Below the pieces are notes generated by a model. That model saw only the letters and a list, made by a program, of their open reading frames with translations, had not been told where the DNA came from and made no database searches. This document shows, piece after piece, positions 1 to 6,942 of a stretch of DNA of 12,720 bases. Both the position numbers and the translations under genes were made by a program. How positions within the stretch are numbered: position 1 is the stretch's first letter; every line of letters begins with the position of its first letter. The DNA is from M55B167 sp046482825 (GTDB taxonomy: Bacteria > Verrucomicrobiota > Kiritimatiellia > RFP12 > UBA1067). The stretch spans positions 1 through 12,720 of the forward strand of contig JAWOEI010000067.1 of the NCBI GenBank assembly GCA_046482825.1, in the 5' to 3' direction.

Positions 1-1
1 A

Positions 2-175
2 TACATGCCTACGTTAAGTGCCATACAGCACAACCATATTCTTAAGAATTTTTATCACCAATTAATGATCAGAGGCAAAGAACCGAAAGTTGCTCTTACG
101 GCAGTTATGAGAAAAATAATCGTGCTAATGGATTTGATAGTTAAAAACCCGGATTTTCAACCATCAGCGGGGTGA
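2..175 (+). CDS. IS110-family transposase, C-terminal fragment (cut by window edge)
   Basis: The frame is open from base 2 to a TGA at 173-175 and encodes 57 residues, starting YMPTLSAIQHN. Visible blocks are YMPTLSA, FYHQLMIRGKEPKVAL and TAVMRKIIVLMDLIV. This is the usual C-terminal signature of IS110/IS116/IS902 transposases, the Transposase_20 region, where family members read like RGKPxKVALVAVMRKLL. These enzymes are DEDD/Ser recombinases that move insertion sequences using a structured guide (bridge/seek) RNA encoded in the element's own non-coding end. The catalytic DEDD domain and start codon lie left of the window, so intactness cannot be judged. By my count the fragment is about 38% GC, clearly lower than the neighbouring genes, which fits acquired DNA. 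Identification is by motif recall only. Confidence 0.85.
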   Translation, partial: YMPTLSAIQHNHILKNFYHQLMIRGKEPKVALTAVMRKIIVLMDLIVKNPDFQPSAG

Positions 176-192
176 TTCAGAGCTGCAAAACT

Positions 193-216
193 CAGGTGGC
201 CAGTACTGGCCACCTG
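193..216. repeat. 24-bp perfect palindrome
   Basis: The arm CAGGTGGCCAGT is followed immediately by its exact reverse complement, centred between 204 and 205. Pairing can extend outward by about five more positions, with one G-U. It begins 17 bp after the transposase stop codon. It could be a terminator stem for the transposase or part of a structured RNA at the element's end. No T-tract follows on the plus strand; on the minus strand a short TTTT follows after GAG. Confidence 0.85.
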
Positions 217-273
217 GGTTTGAAAAAATTTGTGGATCACGGTTGCTACAGTAAAAATGCATTAGAACTGTAG

Positions 274-292
274 CCGAGGTCCTTGACCTCGG
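274..292. repeat. Hairpin, 8-bp stem with 3-nt loop
   Basis: CCGAGGTC, loop CTT, then GACCTCGG forms a perfect GC-rich hairpin. It lies between the transposase tail and the TPR gene and has no T-run after it, so a terminator role is not supported. Compact palindromes of this sort are often dispersed intergenic repeats, but that is inference. Confidence 0.7.
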
Positions 293-303
293 AAGATGTA
301 TGA

Positions 304-333
304 TGCAAATTGCCGTAAATTTGACGATTTGCA
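304..333. repeat. Interrupted inverted repeat (bulged hairpin)
   Basis: TGCAAAT (304-310) pairs with ATTTGCA (327-333). After a 3-nt bulge (311-313), CGT (314-316) pairs with ACG (324-326) around a 7-nt loop. It starts 11 bp after the preceding hairpin. It may belong to the same structured non-coding segment or be incidental. Confidence 0.5.
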
Positions 334-379
334 CCGATTCGCAGATGCGCCCGCTTTTTACCCTCTTGTCTAAAGCCGC

Positions 380-409
380 TGGACTGTTTTGTCGATGGTA
401 TGATATGAT
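380..409 (+). promoter_or_regulatory. Candidate sigma70-type promoter for the TPR gene
   Basis: TGGACT (380-385, 4/6 match to TTGACA) and TATGAT (404-409, 5/6 match to TATAAT) are separated by 18 bp. A start near 415 would give a leader of about 20 nt that still contains the ribosome-binding site. A second TATGAT overlaps at 399-404. Prediction by eye only. Confidence 0.35.
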
Positions 410-434
410 ACACAACCAATTTGGAGATTTTTGA

Positions 435-1454
435 ATGCGTAAAACTATTATTTTTCCGATACTGGCCGTTTTGACCTTTGTGAACCTGTTCGTTTTTTCG
501 GTTTGTGCCAAAGAACGCGAGAAGTTGAATGTGTCAGAACTTCTTGAAGATGCGAATGCTTTCATGGCGGAAGCACAGGATGTTTATGTGGAAGGTGATT
601 CCGACAAAGCGGTTGGGCTGTATCGGAAGGCACTCGCTGAAATCAAAAAGATCGAGCGCAGATACCCCGACAGGGTGACTTCGTCCGGTTTTGCGCCGCT
701 GCGTTTCCGCCGGGCTCTGTGTGAAACGGAGCTTGACCGTATTCTGCTTGAAAAAGTTGATGTTGCCTCCCGCACCGTGGCTGTGACCGATACCCGTGAG
801 CTGGAAAAAAAACGCAGAGAGCGCCGGGAGGCGGCTAAGACCAACCGTCTGGCGAAGGTCAGTGAAAAACTGTCGCTGAAAAACCGTTCTGGTGTTGTGG
901 ATTTTCAACCGGAGCCGGATGAAAACCCCCGATCCGCAGATCAGACGAAGACTGTTGAACAGGAACAGACAACTGTTGAACAAGAACAGATACTTGATAG
1001 CGACGTTGAACTGGACTGGGCCGCAGATATGCTGGAGGCGGGGAGACAGGATGAAGCTGAAAAGTCGCTTATAAAGGTTCTGCGTGCTTATCCGGACAAC
1101 TTCAAAGCCCGCTTTATGCTTACATTGCTGCGTATCCGCAACGGGCAGTTGAGAGACGCACAGATTATTATGGAAGGACTGTTGCAGGATTACAGCCGCA
1201 ACGAGGGAGTTCTTCTTCTGGCTTCGGGTCTGTATCTGGCGACGGAACAGTATGCTGACGCCATGTCAGCCCTTGACAGGGTTTTAAAAATTGCTCCGCA
1301 TCGTCCGGAGTCTTATCTCAACATGGCCTGGCTGCTGTTAAAAATAAATCCCGGGGAGCTGAATGATCCCGAGATGTATTACCGTCGTTCAGTTGAACTG
1401 GGCGGAGCCCGCGATCAGCAGTTGGAAAGACGTCTCGGTATCAGGAAGAACTGA
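435..1454 (+). CDS. Exported tetratricopeptide-repeat protein
   Basis: This 339-residue protein has a cleavable-type signal peptide: basic MRK, a hydrophobic core at residues 4-22, and likely cleavage after SVCA at 25. The cysteine context does not look like a good lipobox, so it is probably periplasmic. Residues about 33-75 form a first TPR-like helical pair (YVEGDSDKAVGLYRKAL). Residues 120-190 are a charged linker, basic then acidic and Gln/Glu-rich. Residues 191-325 hold about three to four further TPR units (EAGRQDEAEKSLIKVL, NGQLRDAQIIMEGLL, EQYADAMSALDRVLKIAP, NPGELNDPEMYYRRSVEL). TPRs mediate protein-protein contacts, so a scaffold or assembly role in the envelope is plausible; the partner is unknown. 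The ATG at 435 is preceded by GGAGA (423-427) at 7-nt spacing. The next gene starts 73 bp downstream. Confidence 0.85.
   Translation: MRKTIIFPILAVLTFVNLFVFSVCAKEREKLNVSELLEDANAFMAEAQDVYVEGDSDKAVGLYRKALAEIKKIERRYPDRVTSSGFAPLRFRRALCETELDRILLEKVDVASRTVAVTDTRELEKKRRERREAAKTNRLAKVSEKLSLKNRSGVVDFQPEPDENPRSADQTKTVEQEQTTVEQEQILDSDVELDWAADMLEAGRQDEAEKSLIKVLRAYPDNFKARFMLTLLRIRNGQLRDAQIIMEGLLQDYSRNEGVLLLASGLYLATEQYADAMSALDRVLKIAPHRPESYLNMAWLLLKINPGELNDPEMYYRRSVELGGARDQQLERRLGIRKN
951..992 (+). repeat. 21-bp tandem duplication inside the TPR gene
   Basis: Bases 951-971 and 972-992 are two adjacent 21-bp units differing at two positions. They encode the repeated peptide TVEQEQT/TVEQEQI in the linker between the N-terminal helices and the main TPR block. 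The frame is preserved. It looks like a short in-frame duplication in a disordered segment that tolerates length change. Confidence 0.85.
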
Positions 1455-1527
1455 GTTGAAGGTCGGTTGTTCTGCAATGCTGTCTGTAATATTGAAAAGA
1501 AGACCTGAATGCCGCTGTTGACTTGTT

Positions 1528-2634
1528 ATGGAAATCTCCGGAATTATACAGAAGTTCGATGTAAAAGGCCATCTTGTAACTGTCATGCCGACGGGTTGCG
1601 GTAATGTCAATGATACCTATCTGGCCATATTCCGTAACACATTTGAGGAATATCAGGTTATTCTTCAGCGTATCAACAGAAATGTGTTTCCCTGTCCTTC
1701 CCTGATTATGCAAAACCTGCGTTTGATTACCGCGCATGTTCACGCGAAACTTGCAGATTACGCTGAATGCGCCGACCGCGTCTGGCAGATGCCGCAGATT
1801 ATCAAGACCCGTGACGGGAAAGATTTCTTTGTGGATGATGACGGCAGCTTCTGGAGGGTTATAACCAGGATACCGTCGGCAACGGCTTTTGATGAGGCAC
1901 AGGATGTCGAGCATGCTTTTGAGTGCGGTACCGTAATCGGTTATTTTCACTGGCTTCTTGCTGATCTTCCGCATGACGGACTTTCTGATCCGCTTCCGGG
2001 TTTTCATATCACTACGGAATATCTGGCCGCCTACGATGAGCTGCTGGAAACGCGGGATGAAGCTGCGCATAGGCTTTCCGTTTCAATGGAGGCGCGTCGC
2101 CTGGCGGCGTTTGTTGAAAAACGCCGTGAATTTGCCGGTACTCTGCAGAAGGCGCTGGTCTGCGGTGAGCTGAATAAGCGTATGATGCATGGCGATCCCA
2201 AAGTCAACAATATCATGATAGATGATTTCACGGGGAAAGGTACTGCTATGATTGATCTGGATACCATAAGCCCCGGTCTGATTCATTATGATTTCGGAGA
2301 TGCTATCCGTTCAATCTGCAATCCGGCCGGCGAAGAGGAATCCAATCTCAGTAAGGTTGTTTTGGATCTGCAGTTGTGCGAAGCTTTCTGCAAAGGATAC
2401 CTCGAGCAGGCGGCTTTGTTTCTGAGTGATGCGGATAAACATTATCTTTTTGACTCGATCCGGTTGATTACGTTTGAATTGGGACTACGATTTTTCCAGG
2501 ACTACCTTGCCGGTGATCTTTACTTTAAAACATCCTGTCCCGAGCAGAACCTGCAACGTGCCAGGGTGCAGTTCAAACTGTGTGAATCCATAGAGGTACG
2601 CGAAACCATGCTGCGTAAACTGCTCTCCGGCTGA
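1528..2634 (+). CDS. NahK-like sugar kinase (aminoglycoside phosphotransferase superfamily)
   Basis: This 368-residue protein has a protein-kinase-like (APH) fold. The N-lobe shows a nucleotide loop GCGNVNDTYL (23-32) and VILQRINRNVFPCPSLIMQNL (44-64). These resemble N-acetylhexosamine 1-kinase NahK (GDGHINTTYL and ILQQMNTSIFP), which phosphorylates the anomeric carbon of GlcNAc/GalNAc. The catalytic loop is HGDPKVNN (221-228) with D223 as catalytic base and N228 as metal ligand. The metal-binding motif is IDLD (242-245), followed by PGLIHYDFGDAIR (249-261), also as in NahK. Sugar specificity cannot be read from sequence. A stop codon at 1519-1521 bounds the frame and ATG 1528 aligns with the family start; no clear Shine-Dalgarno is seen. 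No other amino-sugar gene is nearby. Related entries are sometimes labelled mucin desulfatase or aminoglycoside phosphotransferase; antibiotic modification is unlikely. Confidence 0.85.
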   Translation: MEISGIIQKFDVKGHLVTVMPTGCGNVNDTYLAIFRNTFEEYQVILQRINRNVFPCPSLIMQNLRLITAHVHAKLADYAECADRVWQMPQIIKTRDGKDFFVDDDGSFWRVITRIPSATAFDEAQDVEHAFECGTVIGYFHWLLADLPHDGLSDPLPGFHITTEYLAAYDELLETRDEAAHRLSVSMEARRLAAFVEKRREFAGTLQKALVCGELNKRMMHGDPKVNNIMIDDFTGKGTAMIDLDTISPGLIHYDFGDAIRSICNPAGEEESNLSKVVLDLQLCEAFCKGYLEQAALFLSDADKHYLFDSIRLITFELGLRFFQDYLAGDLYFKTSCPEQNLQRARVQFKLCESIEVRETMLRKLLSG

Positions 2635-2641
2635 ACGGGCT

Positions 2642-2671
2642 TTGCACTGGAAAAAACACCCTTTTTATGAT
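2642..2671 (+). promoter_or_regulatory. Candidate promoter ahead of secA
   Basis: TTGCAC (2642-2647, 3/6) and TATGAT (2666-2671, 5/6) are 18 bp apart in the 103-bp gap before secA. An overlapping TATAAA is at 2671-2676. A start near 2678 would leave a leader of about 60 nt. This would let secA be transcribed independently of the kinase gene. Confidence 0.3.
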
Positions 2672-2737
2672 ATAAACCGTCTTTCCTTTTACCGGCGGAA
2701 GAGAGAGTTTTATTTTTGTTTCCCAATAAGGCAGATT

Positions 2738-5700
2738 ATGAATTTTATTACTAAGATTTTTGGCACCAAGTATGACCGCGATATGAAGCCGATCCGACCG
2801 ATGGTGCGTCGTATCAACGAGTTGGAAGAAAGTTATCAGTCACTGTCTGATGAACAGATCAAGGCCAAGACAGATGAGTTTAGAGAGCGCCTGAAAGAAG
2901 GTGAAACTCTGGACGACATTCTTTGCGAGGCTTTTGCTACGGTTAAAAATGCCTGTCGGCGTATATGTGGTGAAATCCGTGAGGTGTGCGGTCATGATCT
3001 CGAGTGGAATATGGTTCCCTTTGATGTGCAGCTTATCGGAGGTATAGCACTGCATAAAGGGAGTATCGCCGAAATGCAGACCGGTGAGGGCAAGACACTC
3101 TCCGCTGTACTGCCGCTTTATCTCAATGCTTTGAGCGGCAGGAATGTCCGCCTTGTAACAGTGAACGATTACCTTGCCAGGCGTGATGCCCAGTGGATGG
3201 GTCATCTCTATGAATTTCTGGGGCTTACAGTCGGATGTATCCAGAACAGCATGATCCCGCAGGAGCGTCGTGAACAGTATGCATGCGATATCACCTACGG
3301 GACAAACAGTGAGTTCGGATTTGACTATCTGCGTGATAACGGTATGGCTACGGAACCTGATCAGGTGGTGCAGTCAGGCCATTTTTATGCGATTATCGAC
3401 GAAGTTGACTCCATTCTTGTTGATGAGGCCCGTACTCCCCTGATTATCTCCGGGCCAGCCGCCCACTCATCCACTGCGCAGTATATTGAACTCAAGCCGC
3501 TTGTATCCCGGCTTGTACGAGACCAGCAGGAAATATGCAACCGCTATATCACGGAGGCAAAACAGGCGCTTGATAAAAATGATACGGAAGAAGCCATGAA
3601 TAAACTTTACCAGGTTTATCACGGTATGCCTAGGCACAAGCAGTTCCTGCATATGATAGAAGAGCCTTCAATTCGTAAACTGCACGAACAGGTTGAAAAC
3701 ATGATGCTCACGGAAATGCGTAAAGAACATTCACGCACTTTGACAGAGGAGCTTCTTTTCACTATTGATGAACGTTCTCGCGAAGTAGCTCTGACTGATA
3801 ACGGCAGTGAACTCCTGTCGCCCTCGGATCCTGAAATGTTTGTTATGCCCGATCTGGTTTCCGCGCTTTCACAACTGGATGGAGATGCTTCGCTCAGTGA
3901 TGAGGAACGTGCCCGTAAACGCCAGGAAATCCAGTCCGACTTTATGATACGCAGTGAGCGTCTGCATAATGTTGACCAATTGTTGCGCGCCTACTGTCTT
4001 TATGAAAAAGATGTTGACTATGTTGTCCAGGATAATCATGTTTACATTGTCGATGAATTTACCGGGCGTGTTCTGCCAGGACGCCGCTGGAGTGACGGCC
4101 TGCATCAGGCTGTCGAGGCGAAAGAGGAGGTTGAGATCGAAAGAGAAACTCAGACTCTGGCCTCTATCACAATCCAGAATTATTTCCGTTTATACGATAA
4201 GCTTGCCGGTATGACAGGTACAGCCGAAACAGAGGCAGCGGAATTTCATGATATCTATAGTCTCAATGTCATGGTGATACCTACCAACAGGCCGGTAAGG
4301 CGTATTGACGGAAATGACCGAATATATAAAACCCAGAGGGAAAAATACCGGGCCATAGTGAACGAAGTTGTGGAATGTCATAAAAGGGGACAGCCGGTAC
4401 TGCTCGGTACGGTAACAGTTGATACATCCGAAGTCCTGAGCCGAATGCTGCGTATGGCTAAGATACCTCATAATGTTCTGAATGCTAAAAACAATGAGCG
4501 TGAGGCCGAGATTGTTTCTCTTGCGGGCCAGCCCGGTGCTGTGACGATAGCAACTAATATGGCCGGACGAGGAACCGATATCAAACTGGGGAAGGGTGTT
4601 GTATGGGTGCCTGAATCCACTATTAAATCTCAGGTTGATCTGCATGAAAAATATGACAACGGCCCTAAAACTCTGCGCGAGCTTCTGGTGGAGAAGCCCT
4701 GCGGACTTCATGTTATAGGATCTGAGCGTCATGAGTCACGTCGTATTGACCGTCAGTTGCGTGGCCGCTGCGCACGTCAGGGCGATCCCGGTTCATCACA
4801 GTTTTATATCTCCCTGGAAGACAGTTTGATGCGCCTTTTCGGTTCCGACAAAATTTCGGGAATCATGACACGTCTGGGTATGGAGGAGGGAGAAGCCCTT
4901 GAACACAAGTGGCTGAACCGATCGGTTGAAACTGCCCAGCGACGTGTCGAGCAGCAGAACTTTGCTATTCGTAAGCGGACTCTGGAATATGATGACGTGA
5001 TGAATAAACAGCGTTCTGTTGTTTATGAACTGCGCGGCGAAATCCTGATGTCGGATAAGTCGCATGAACATATCCTGGATGTGTTTAATGACCTGATACT
5101 CATGCAGTGTGAGGGCTATCTTTTTTCAGCGAAGGACTCATCCCCCGAGGACCTTGTTGAATGGGTGAGAGAGATCTTTCCCATAGCTTTGACAACTGAT
5201 GATATCAAGGATTTCAAGGGAGAGCCGGAAAAAGCTGCGGAACTGATTTTCAGCAGGGTTCAGGAAGCTTACGAACTGAAATGTTCCATGGAGGATCAGC
5301 GTGTTCTGCCTCTGATGGAGAGAGCTGTATTTCTGCGATGTATTGATGAACAGTGGCAGGATTATCTGCGTGCGATGGATGAGCTGCGTCATAGTGTCAA
5401 CCTGCGTGGATACGGACAGCGTGACCCCCTGGTGGAATATAAGCGCGAAGCCTTTGAAATGTTCGAATCGCTTATGACCAACATTAAAACCGAAATTGTG
5501 ACAATGGCCTTCAGGACCACCACTGTGCAGAACTTCGGACAGATTCTGGATGCGGGCGGTTCGGATCAGATCAATGTGCAGACGGTTCATGCCGGCATGA
5601 ATATACTTGATACACAGGAGCAGACCCGGGCGGCATCAGTAGATTCTTCAGCCGGCGGTTCGAAGGGTGTTCCGCAGGCGGCGCAGGCCGGTTTCGATGC

Positions 5701-5857
5701 CGTGATTCATTCAATGGGTGAGGATTCCGGTGAAGTCGGTGGTGGCGGACAGCCGCATTTTGTTTCCGCGAAATCAAGACGAACAGTCGGACGAAATGAT
5801 CCGTGTCCCTGCGGCAGCGGGAAGAAATATAAAAAATGCTGCGGACGCGGGATCTGA
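2738..5857 (+). CDS. secA: Preprotein translocase motor ATPase SecA
   Basis: SecA drives unfolded preproteins through SecYEG using ATP. ATG 2738 is chosen over the longer frame from 2642 because MNFITKIFGTKYDRDMKPIRP matches the canonical SecA N-terminus and AAGG lies upstream; it gives 1039 residues. Visible: Walker A QTGEGKT (114-120), Walker B DEVD (221-224) in IIDEVDSILVDEARTPL, GMTGTAETEA (491-500), TNMAGRGTDIKLG (606-618), motif VI QLRGRCARQGDPGSS (673-687), the scaffold/wing helix TLEYDDVMNKQR (748-759), and a C-terminal zinc motif with C1023, C1025, C1034 and C1035, which in other SecAs contacts SecB and phospholipid. An insert at about 240-400 follows IISGP and makes the protein longer than the 901-residue E. 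coli SecA. This long form is known in Bacteroidota and PVC bacteria. Motif VI resembles Chlamydia. No frameshift or missing catalytic residue is seen. Confidence 0.98.
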   Translation: MNFITKIFGTKYDRDMKPIRPMVRRINELEESYQSLSDEQIKAKTDEFRERLKEGETLDDILCEAFATVKNACRRICGEIREVCGHDLEWNMVPFDVQLIGGIALHKGSIAEMQTGEGKTLSAVLPLYLNALSGRNVRLVTVNDYLARRDAQWMGHLYEFLGLTVGCIQNSMIPQERREQYACDITYGTNSEFGFDYLRDNGMATEPDQVVQSGHFYAIIDEVDSILVDEARTPLIISGPAAHSSTAQYIELKPLVSRLVRDQQEICNRYITEAKQALDKNDTEEAMNKLYQVYHGMPRHKQFLHMIEEPSIRKLHEQVENMMLTEMRKEHSRTLTEELLFTIDERSREVALTDNGSELLSPSDPEMFVMPDLVSALSQLDGDASLSDEERARKRQEIQSDFMIRSERLHNVDQLLRAYCLYEKDVDYVVQDNHVYIVDEFTGRVLPGRRWSDGLHQAVEAKEEVEIERETQTLASITIQNYFRLYDKLAGMTGTAETEAAEFHDIYSLNVMVIPTNRPVRRIDGNDRIYKTQREKYRAIVNEVVECHKRGQPVLLGTVTVDTSEVLSRMLRMAKIPHNVLNAKNNEREAEIVSLAGQPGAVTIATNMAGRGTDIKLGKGVVWVPESTIKSQVDLHEKYDNGPKTLRELLVEKPCGLHVIGSERHESRRIDRQLRGRCARQGDPGSSQFYISLEDSLMRLFGSDKISGIMTRLGMEEGEALEHKWLNRSVETAQRRVEQQNFAIRKRTLEYDDVMNKQRSVVYELRGEILMSDKSHEHILDVFNDLILMQCEGYLFSAKDSSPEDLVEWVREIFPIALTTDDIKDFKGEPEKAAELIFSRVQEAYELKCSMEDQRVLPLMERAVFLRCIDEQWQDYLRAMDELRHSVNLRGYGQRDPLVEYKREAFEMFESLMTNIKTEIVTMAFRTTTVQNFGQILDAGGSDQINVQTVHAGMNILDTQEQTRAASVDSSAGGSKGVPQAAQAGFDAVIHSMGEDSGEVGGGGQPHFVSAKSRRTVGRNDPCPCGSGKKYKKCCGRGI

Positions 5858-5883
5858 ACCGCAACATATTCCGGTCCGGTGTA

Positions 5884-5898
5884 TTCCTGGATCAGGAA
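5884..5898. repeat. Small hairpin after secA
   Basis: TTCCTG, loop GAT, then CAGGAA makes a perfect 6-bp stem 26 bp after the secA stop. A run of six Ts occurs only later, at about 5911-5916, so it is at best a weak terminator. Confidence 0.3.
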
Positions 5899-5953
5899 AA
5901 TGTATAACGTGTTTTTTCCGTTTCATCGGAAAGACGCGTATGGGAGAGCGCCG

Positions 5954-6940
5954 ATGTCTAGACAGCTGAAAATGAGAATTGTCCCGTTACTGTTCAGCCT
6001 GTTCTTTTCTCTTGCCTCCGTCTGCGCTGCGGTGGACAGGTCTTTTTCTCTTTTCCGATACGCGACTCCGCTGGAGATCCCGCCGGTGGAATCTCCGCAG
6101 CTTGCGGATTTGCGCCTAACAGAGGAGATGTACGGTGTCCTGCGCGATGATTTTGCAGATCTGCGCATCATTATGGATTCCGACAGGGGGGCGGTTCCCG
6201 TAAAGATCATCCCGGAAGGAGATATGCAGGGACGTGACCGGTTTCTGATAAGACGTGGTTTCACGCCTGAAGACAGCGTGCCCGAAGATATTCTTTCCCG
6301 TTATACTGACAGCTCTTTTCTCTGCTTTAAAACAGAATCTGTGCCTCTGAACGCTGTTAAGATTTCTTTTTCCGGAGTGTTGACAGATTGCGGTTTTATT
6401 TTTATCGGTGAAGAAACCGGTTGTAATGCGGAAGCTGAATGGAAACTTCTGATCCGCGGTGTATTGAAGGCCGCGACAGAGCATGAGGGTGCAGGAAGAA
6501 TAACTGTGCGGTTTCCTGAATCACGCTACGGACGTTTCGTCTTTGTGCTTGACGATGCGGGGGCTGCGGAAAAGTTTGCAATCAAGGATGTGTACGGACC
6601 TGACTATCACGTTTATTTCCGGATTCTTCCCGGTGAAAATTATACACTTCTATGCGGATATCCTGAAGCGCCGCCTCTGTCCGTATTCAATACCTCCGCG
6701 ATAGACAGACTGCTGGCAGAGAAGGACAAAAGGGTGGATGTCCGGGTTAGCGCTTTGAAAGATAATCAGTTCCGGGAAGGTACATCCCTGAAGGATTTTG
6801 CATTTCAGCGTTCTTTTCTGATTCCTCTTGTGGTGGTTGCTGTTCTGATTGTTCTGTTTTTTATGTTTGTTATTGTGTACTCCATTGTCAATCGTAGGCG
6901 TTCTGTAAAAAGCAGACCGCTGCCACGCTTTTTTAAATAG
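5954..6940 (+). CDS. Exported membrane-anchored protein resembling DUF3999
   Basis: From ATG 5954 the product is 328 residues. This start is preferred to the GTG at 5879 because GGGAGAG lies 5 nt upstream and because it puts a normal signal peptide at the N-terminus (hydrophobic PLLFSLFFSLASVCA, 11-25; likely cleavage near SVCAA). A single strong transmembrane helix lies at about 287-312, followed by a basic tail (NRRRSVKSR), so most of the protein should be periplasmic. The patterns FRYATPLEIP...LADLRLTEEMYGVLRDDFADLRI (34-72), WKLLIRGVL (163-171) and PGENYTLLCGYPEAPPLSVFN (226-246) resemble DUF3999 proteins, in which a YxLYYG-like segment precedes the C-terminal anchor. It is shorter than my recollection of that family (roughly 400-450 residues). 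No enzyme motif is visible and the function is unknown. Its stop is 2 bp from the end of the convergent pcm relic. Confidence 0.75.
   Translation: MSRQLKMRIVPLLFSLFFSLASVCAAVDRSFSLFRYATPLEIPPVESPQLADLRLTEEMYGVLRDDFADLRIIMDSDRGAVPVKIIPEGDMQGRDRFLIRRGFTPEDSVPEDILSRYTDSSFLCFKTESVPLNAVKISFSGVLTDCGFIFIGEETGCNAEAEWKLLIRGVLKAATEHEGAGRITVRFPESRYGRFVFVLDDAGAAEKFAIKDVYGPDYHVYFRILPGENYTLLCGYPEAPPLSVFNTSAIDRLLAEKDKRVDVRVSALKDNQFREGTSLKDFAFQRSFLIPLVVVAVLIVLFFMFVIVYSIVNRRRSVKSRPLPRFFK
6907..6934. terminator. Possible bidirectional terminator between convergent genes
   Basis: AAAAAGC (6907-6913) is complementary to GCTTTTT (6927-6933), and an inner GCAG/CTGC stem (6912-6915 with 6920-6923) offers an alternative fold. 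Both strands end in a T-run. It sits inside the last codons of the DUF3999-like gene, just past the 3' end of pcm, where a shared terminator would be expected because the two stops are 2 bp apart. The stem is weak and AT-rich. Confidence 0.35.
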
Positions 6941-6942
6941 AG

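Noticed and set aside
164..565. Minus-strand 133-codon frame over the hairpin region and TPR start
   Set aside because: Low-complexity composition, crosses the hairpins and overlaps the well-supported TPR gene; no motif seen.
2642..2737. 32-codon N-terminal extension of secA
   Set aside because: The first codon has no good ribosome-binding site, the stretch does not resemble SecA, and MNFITKIFG at 2738 matches the family start.
5879..5953. GTG start giving a 353-residue DUF3999-like protein
   Set aside because: It would bury the signal peptide about 35 residues inside the protein; the ATG at 5954 has a good ribosome-binding site and gives a normal signal peptide.
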